From: JAAGZL01 sp964628835
GTDB taxonomy: Bacteria > Pseudomonadota > Gammaproteobacteria > Chromatiales > Chromatiaceae
NCBI GenBank assembly: GCA_964628835.1
Contig: CAZVME010000102.1
Location: 1 to 8,779, forward strand
Reading direction: 5' to 3'
Length of the DNA stretch: 8,779 bases
Both the position numbers and the translations under genes were made by a program. Positions 7,009 through 8,779 of this stretch are shown in pieces (position 1 is the stretch's first letter; each line of letters starts with the position of its first letter). Below the pieces are notes generated by a model. The model saw nothing but the letters and a program-made list of their open reading frames with translations. It had not been told where the DNA came from and ran no database searches.

Positions 7009-7042
7009 ATGACAGAAAAATAAATCTGCCCCCGATTTCGCG
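6946..7042. repeat. Composite palindromic repeat, copy 1 (REP/MITE-like)
   Basis: Two parts. First, AATCGGGGACAGACCACGG at 6946-6964, a motif I remember as a very widespread dispersed repeat in environmental bacteria, often linked to IS200/RAYT-type transposases. Second, a palindrome at 6990-7033: GGGGACGGATTTATTTT pairs with the 3' arm AAAATAAATCTGCCCCC around the loop AATGACAG, with two mismatches. Bases 6983-7042 match 8047-8106 at 58 of 60 positions. No transposase is encoded, so the element would be non-autonomous. Confidence 0.75.
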
Positions 7043-7067
7043 ACGCCAGTTATGCAAGACGTTAAAC
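7043..7067 (+). other. Right half of a disrupted attC (attC3)
   Basis: TTATGCAAGAC followed by GTTAAAC (7061-7067) resembles the right arm of attC1 (TTAGCAAAGC followed by GTTATGT). The expected left box GGCTAAC, the reverse complement of the cassette 3 start GTTAGCC, is absent between 6694 and 7061. The palindromic repeat directly adjoins this half at 7042, so the left arm was probably lost when the element arrived. The cut point after G7061 starts cassette 4. Confidence 0.6.
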
Positions 7068-7125
7068 GCATAAGGGAAGCCACGTCACTAAAACTTATTT
7101 GACCATTGCTTACTAAGGGTTGTAA

Positions 7126-7980
7126 ATGAAAACAGTTTTATTAGGGTGTGGAGCCCAAAAAGCTGGCACTACCTGGCTTGCAATAAATCTTAGTAGGTCT
7201 CCGCAGTACTGGAACGGAGGAATAAAAGAATGGCGATTTTGGAAATATTATTTCGATAGTAATTCCAGGCTGTTGCAACTTCGCAATTTGGAGGAGAAGC
7301 TTCAAAAAACACATGCTCCTGATAAGCGCCTGGATAATAAAAAACTTAAATGGCGAATGTCGGCGTTACAATCTCCTGATTCATTTCTACAGCATATTAG
7401 CGATAAGTTTAATACAAAGGTAAATGTTAAAGTTTTGGGTGATATGAGTCCTTCAAACGGCACGTTGGGCATTGACGAGTTTTATTACATCAAGAAATAT
7501 TTCAATGGGAGAGGCGTTATTGTTAAGCCATTGCTTATCATGCGTGATCCTTTTGAGAGAATTTGGTCGAAAGTTAGGATGACTATTGGCAATCGTTATC
7601 CTGAGGAATACCAAAAGAATGAACAATTTATAACGAAAACAATTTTGGATACTTACCGCTTAAAGGAAGTGGAGAAAAGAACAAGATACGAGCATATTAT
7701 TGAAAAACTTGAGCATGTTTTTGACCCTGAAAATATATGCTACGAGTTCACTGAACAATTATTTTCGCAAGAGGGATTGGATAAAGTAACCAATCATTTA
7801 GGGATTTCAAAAATAACGGTAGATATAGAATCCCCAAATTCATCGCCTAAATTAATTGCGATTCCTGATGAAATTAAGCGCGAAATTGTCACATTCTATA
7901 AAGATACATACTTATCGGTTCATGATAAGTTTGGAGATAACGTAAAAAACTTGTGGAGCGAATCGTTTAAGCTATTATAG
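7126..7980 (+). CDS. Cassette 4: sulfotransferase-family protein
   Basis: Predicted PAPS-dependent sulfotransferase, 284 aa, moving a sulfuryl group from PAPS to an unknown acceptor such as a glycan, lipid or small molecule. The N-terminal LGCGAQKAGTTWLA (residues 6-19) is the 5'-phosphosulfate-binding loop with Lys12 in the expected catalytic position. KEWRFW (34-39) corresponds to the KE-type motif after the first helix. GDMSPSNG lies at 105-112. LLIMRDPFERIWSKV (136-150) is the 3'-phosphate-binding motif with Arg140 and Ser148. Length fits bacterial cytoplasmic sulfotransferases; no signal peptide is seen. AAGGG at 7115-7119 with 6 nt spacing is a good ribosome site and fixes the start. 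AT-rich codon use contrasts with the housekeeping genes. The tail DKFGDNVKNLWSESFKLL is duplicated downstream. Family call strong; substrate unknown. Confidence 0.85.
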   Translation: MKTVLLGCGAQKAGTTWLAINLSRSPQYWNGGIKEWRFWKYYFDSNSRLLQLRNLEEKLQKTHAPDKRLDNKKLKWRMSALQSPDSFLQHISDKFNTKVNVKVLGDMSPSNGTLGIDEFYYIKKYFNGRGVIVKPLLIMRDPFERIWSKVRMTIGNRYPEEYQKNEQFITKTILDTYRLKEVEKRTRYEHIIEKLEHVFDPENICYEFTEQLFSQEGLDKVTNHLGISKITVDIESPNSSPKLIAIPDEIKREIVTFYKDTYLSVHDKFGDNVKNLWSESFKLL

Positions 7981-8034
7981 TTTGGCGCACGCTCTGTTCC
8001 TTTCGTTACCGAAAGCCCTGTTACAAAATGCAAA
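7923..8034 (+). repeat. 112-bp direct repeat, copy A (sulfotransferase 3' end)
   Basis: Matches 8107-8218 with six substitutions (for example C7941/T8125, C7988/T8172, T7997/C8181) and no gaps, about 95% identity. It covers the last 18 codons, the stop of the sulfotransferase gene and 54 nt beyond, including a small hairpin CTTTCG-TTAC-CGAAAG (8000-8015). Confidence 0.92.
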
Positions 8035-8046
8035 TAAAGGTAAATT

Positions 8047-8106
8047 AAATAAAGGGGATGGATTTATTTTAAATGACAGAAAAATAAATCTGTCCCCGAT
8101 TTCGCG
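8047..8106. repeat. Palindromic repeat, copy 2
   Basis: Second copy of the 60-bp element at 6983-7042, differing only at 8059 (T for C) and 8093 (T for C). The palindromic core is 8054-8097, from GGGGATGG to CTGTCCCC, with the same AATGACAG loop. Both copies end in GATTTCGCG on the right and start in AAATAAA on the left. It fills the space between the two 112-bp direct repeats. The upstream ACAGACCACGG part seen in copy 1 is absent. Confidence 0.85.
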
Positions 8107-8218
8107 TGATAAGTTTGGAGATAATGTAAAAAACTTGTGGAGCGAATCGTTTAAGCTATTATAGTTTGGCGTACGCTCTGCTCCTTTCGTTACCGAAAGC
8201 TCTTTTACAAAATGTAAA
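8107..8218 (+). repeat. 112-bp direct repeat, copy B
   Basis: Second copy of the sulfotransferase gene end, beginning immediately after the palindromic element's GATTTCGCG. It has no gene body upstream. It includes the hairpin CTTTCG-TTAC-CGAAAG at 8184-8199 and leads into the putative attC right arm near 8274-8291. Confidence 0.92.
8108..8164 (+). pseudogene. Remnant of a sulfotransferase gene 3' end
   Basis: Encodes DKFGDNVKNLWSESFKLL followed by TAG, identical at the protein level to the last 18 residues of the intact sulfotransferase at 7126-7980 but with one silent difference (AAC/AAT). No start or upstream coding sequence belongs to it; the preceding bases are the palindromic repeat. 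It is either a local duplication product or all that remains of a second, nearly identical sulfotransferase cassette. Confidence 0.75.
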
Positions 8219-8291
8219 AAAAAGATAATGCTTATGTAATCATACTGAATTACACCGCTATATTTCGTCTATATTTGTAAAGGCGTTTAAC
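8204..8291 (+). other. Possible degenerate attC of the sulfotransferase cassette (attC4)
   Basis: The right end GTTTAAC (8285-8291), preceded by TAAAGGC, looks like an attC R' box with its L' arm. TTTGTAAA (8274-8281) pairs perfectly with TTTACAAA (8204-8211), and a smaller stem TGTAAT (8235-8240)/ATTACA (8249-8254) sits inside. The expected R'' GTTTAAC, the reverse complement of the cassette start at 7061, is not found in the normal place; GTTTAAG at 8149-8155 is the nearest look-alike. The right boundary is more credible than the left. Confidence 0.4.
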
Positions 8292-8310
8292 CAGTTTAGG
8301 CATAGGAATC

Positions 8311-8779
8311 ATGAATATACGTGAAGCATCAGAGAATGATTTCGACAATATCTGGCCTATTTTTCATGAAATAGTTTCCGCTGGCGAAACTTATGCATAT
8401 TCACAAGATACAACAAAAGAACAAGCATTAAGTATTTGGTTAGAAACACCTAGAAAAACATTTGTCTTTGAAGAAAACGGAAATATCCTTGGCACTTATT
8501 ATCTAAAAACAAATCAGGCAGGCCCCGGCAATCATGTCTGTAATTGTGGCTACATGGTATCAACACAAGCTAGAGGTAAAGGCTTAGCTACCACCATGTG
8601 CGAGCATTCACAAGAAATAGCTAAGGAACTTGGTTATAAAGCAATGCAGTTCAATTTTGTTGCATCAAGCAATGAAGGAGCAGTAAGGTTATGGTTAAAA
8701 CTTGGCTTTGAAACTGTAGGAACACTACCAAAAGCATTTAACCACCCTTCAATAGGCTACGTTGATGCTTTAGTAATGT
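8311..8779 (+). CDS. Cassette 5: GNAT family N-acetyltransferase (3' end outside window)
   Basis: Predicted acetyl-CoA-dependent acetyltransferase; 156 codons are visible and the frame is open at the right edge, probably close to its natural end since such proteins run about 160-170 aa. The acetyl-CoA pyrophosphate loop is QARGKGLA (residues 86-93, Q/RxxGxG/A type), after the beta strand CGYMVS. The C-terminal NEGAVRLWLKLGFETVGTLP (121-140) is the usual motif B region with the conserved LGF turn. The N-terminal IREASENDFDNIWPIFHEIV is typical of the fold. The substrate is unknown; GNATs are frequent integron cargo and some modify drugs, but nothing here shows resistance. AGGA at 8304-8307 is only 3 nt from the ATG, a poor ribosome site; no other in-frame start follows the GTTTAAC boundary at 8285. 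Confidence 0.88.
   Translation, partial: MNIREASENDFDNIWPIFHEIVSAGETYAYSQDTTKEQALSIWLETPRKTFVFEENGNILGTYYLKTNQAGPGNHVCNCGYMVSTQARGKGLATTMCEHSQEIAKELGYKAMQFNFVASSNEGAVRLWLKLGFETVGTLPKAFNHPSIGYVDALVM

Larger units (their letters stand above)
5328..8779 (+). mobile_element. Integron gene cassette array without visible integrase (CALIN-like)
   Basis: At least five co-oriented cassette units, with boundaries at G/TTRRRY cut points after 5327, 5847, 6653, 7061 and 8285. The first two cassettes obey the diagnostic rule that the R'' box of their own attC is the reverse complement of the cassette's first bases: GTTAGGC with GCCTAAC at 5773, and GTTATGT with ACATAAC at 6588. The units hold one gene each, in the same orientation, with short leaders, and are AT-rich against a GC-rich host. 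No intI gene or attI site is seen; either may lie beyond 8779. The array starts within about 320 bp of xerC. The third and fourth units have damaged attC sites associated with palindromic repeats. Confidence 0.85.

Noticed and set aside
7982..8164. 60-codon ORF starting at TTG after the sulfotransferase stop
   Set aside because: It is built from the palindromic repeat and the duplicated gene tail; no ribosome site and no independent coding sequence.
6946..8218. Spaced repeats as a CRISPR array
   Set aside because: Only two copies each of a 60-bp and a 112-bp unit, with irregular spacing over 1 kb; no regular repeat-spacer pattern.

Overview
The window joins two very different kinds of DNA. 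Bases 1 to about 5011 are GC-rich, tightly packed housekeeping sequence from a gammaproteobacterium: the 3' part of cyaA (class I adenylate cyclase), then lptM, dapF, a DUF484 gene and xerC, all on the + strand. This is the gene order known around E. coli cyaA-yifL-dapF-yigA-xerC. The junctions are operon-like: 18 nt between lptM and dapF, a 4-nt overlap dapF/DUF484 and a 1-nt overlap DUF484/xerC. The exact taxon cannot be fixed from the sequence. The high GC and CyaA sequence only suggest an environmental, non-enteric gammaproteobacterium.

From about 5012 to the right edge the DNA turns AT-rich and becomes an array of integron gene cassettes, all in the + direction, with no integron integrase in view (a CALIN-type array, or part of a larger chromosomal integron). 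The main evidence is the cassette-specific pairing rule. The cassette starting at GTTAGGC (5327) ends in an attC whose R'' box is its reverse complement GCCTAAC (5773). The next, starting at GTTATGT (5847), ends in an attC starting with ACATAAC (6588). Both attC sites fold into imperfect hairpins with an unpaired base. Further cassette boundaries are seen at 6653 (GTTAGCC), 7061 (GTTAAAC) and 8285 (GTTTAAC).

Cassette cargo, left to right: a small multi-pass membrane protein (5341-5778), a protein of unknown function with one N-terminal membrane segment (5888-6583), a short ORF truncated by a repeat (6694-7008), a sulfotransferase-family protein (7126-7980) and a GNAT acetyltransferase running off the window (8311-8779). 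No shared pathway is apparent, as is normal for integron cargo.

Two near-identical 60-bp palindromic elements (6983-7042 and 8047-8106) lie in the array. The first abuts an attC right half whose left half is missing. The second lies between two diverged 112-bp copies of the sulfotransferase gene tail. The array has therefore been reshaped by small palindromic elements and local duplication or deletion. The 5012-5327 stretch between xerC and the first clear cassette boundary holds inverted repeats and only doubtful ORFs.
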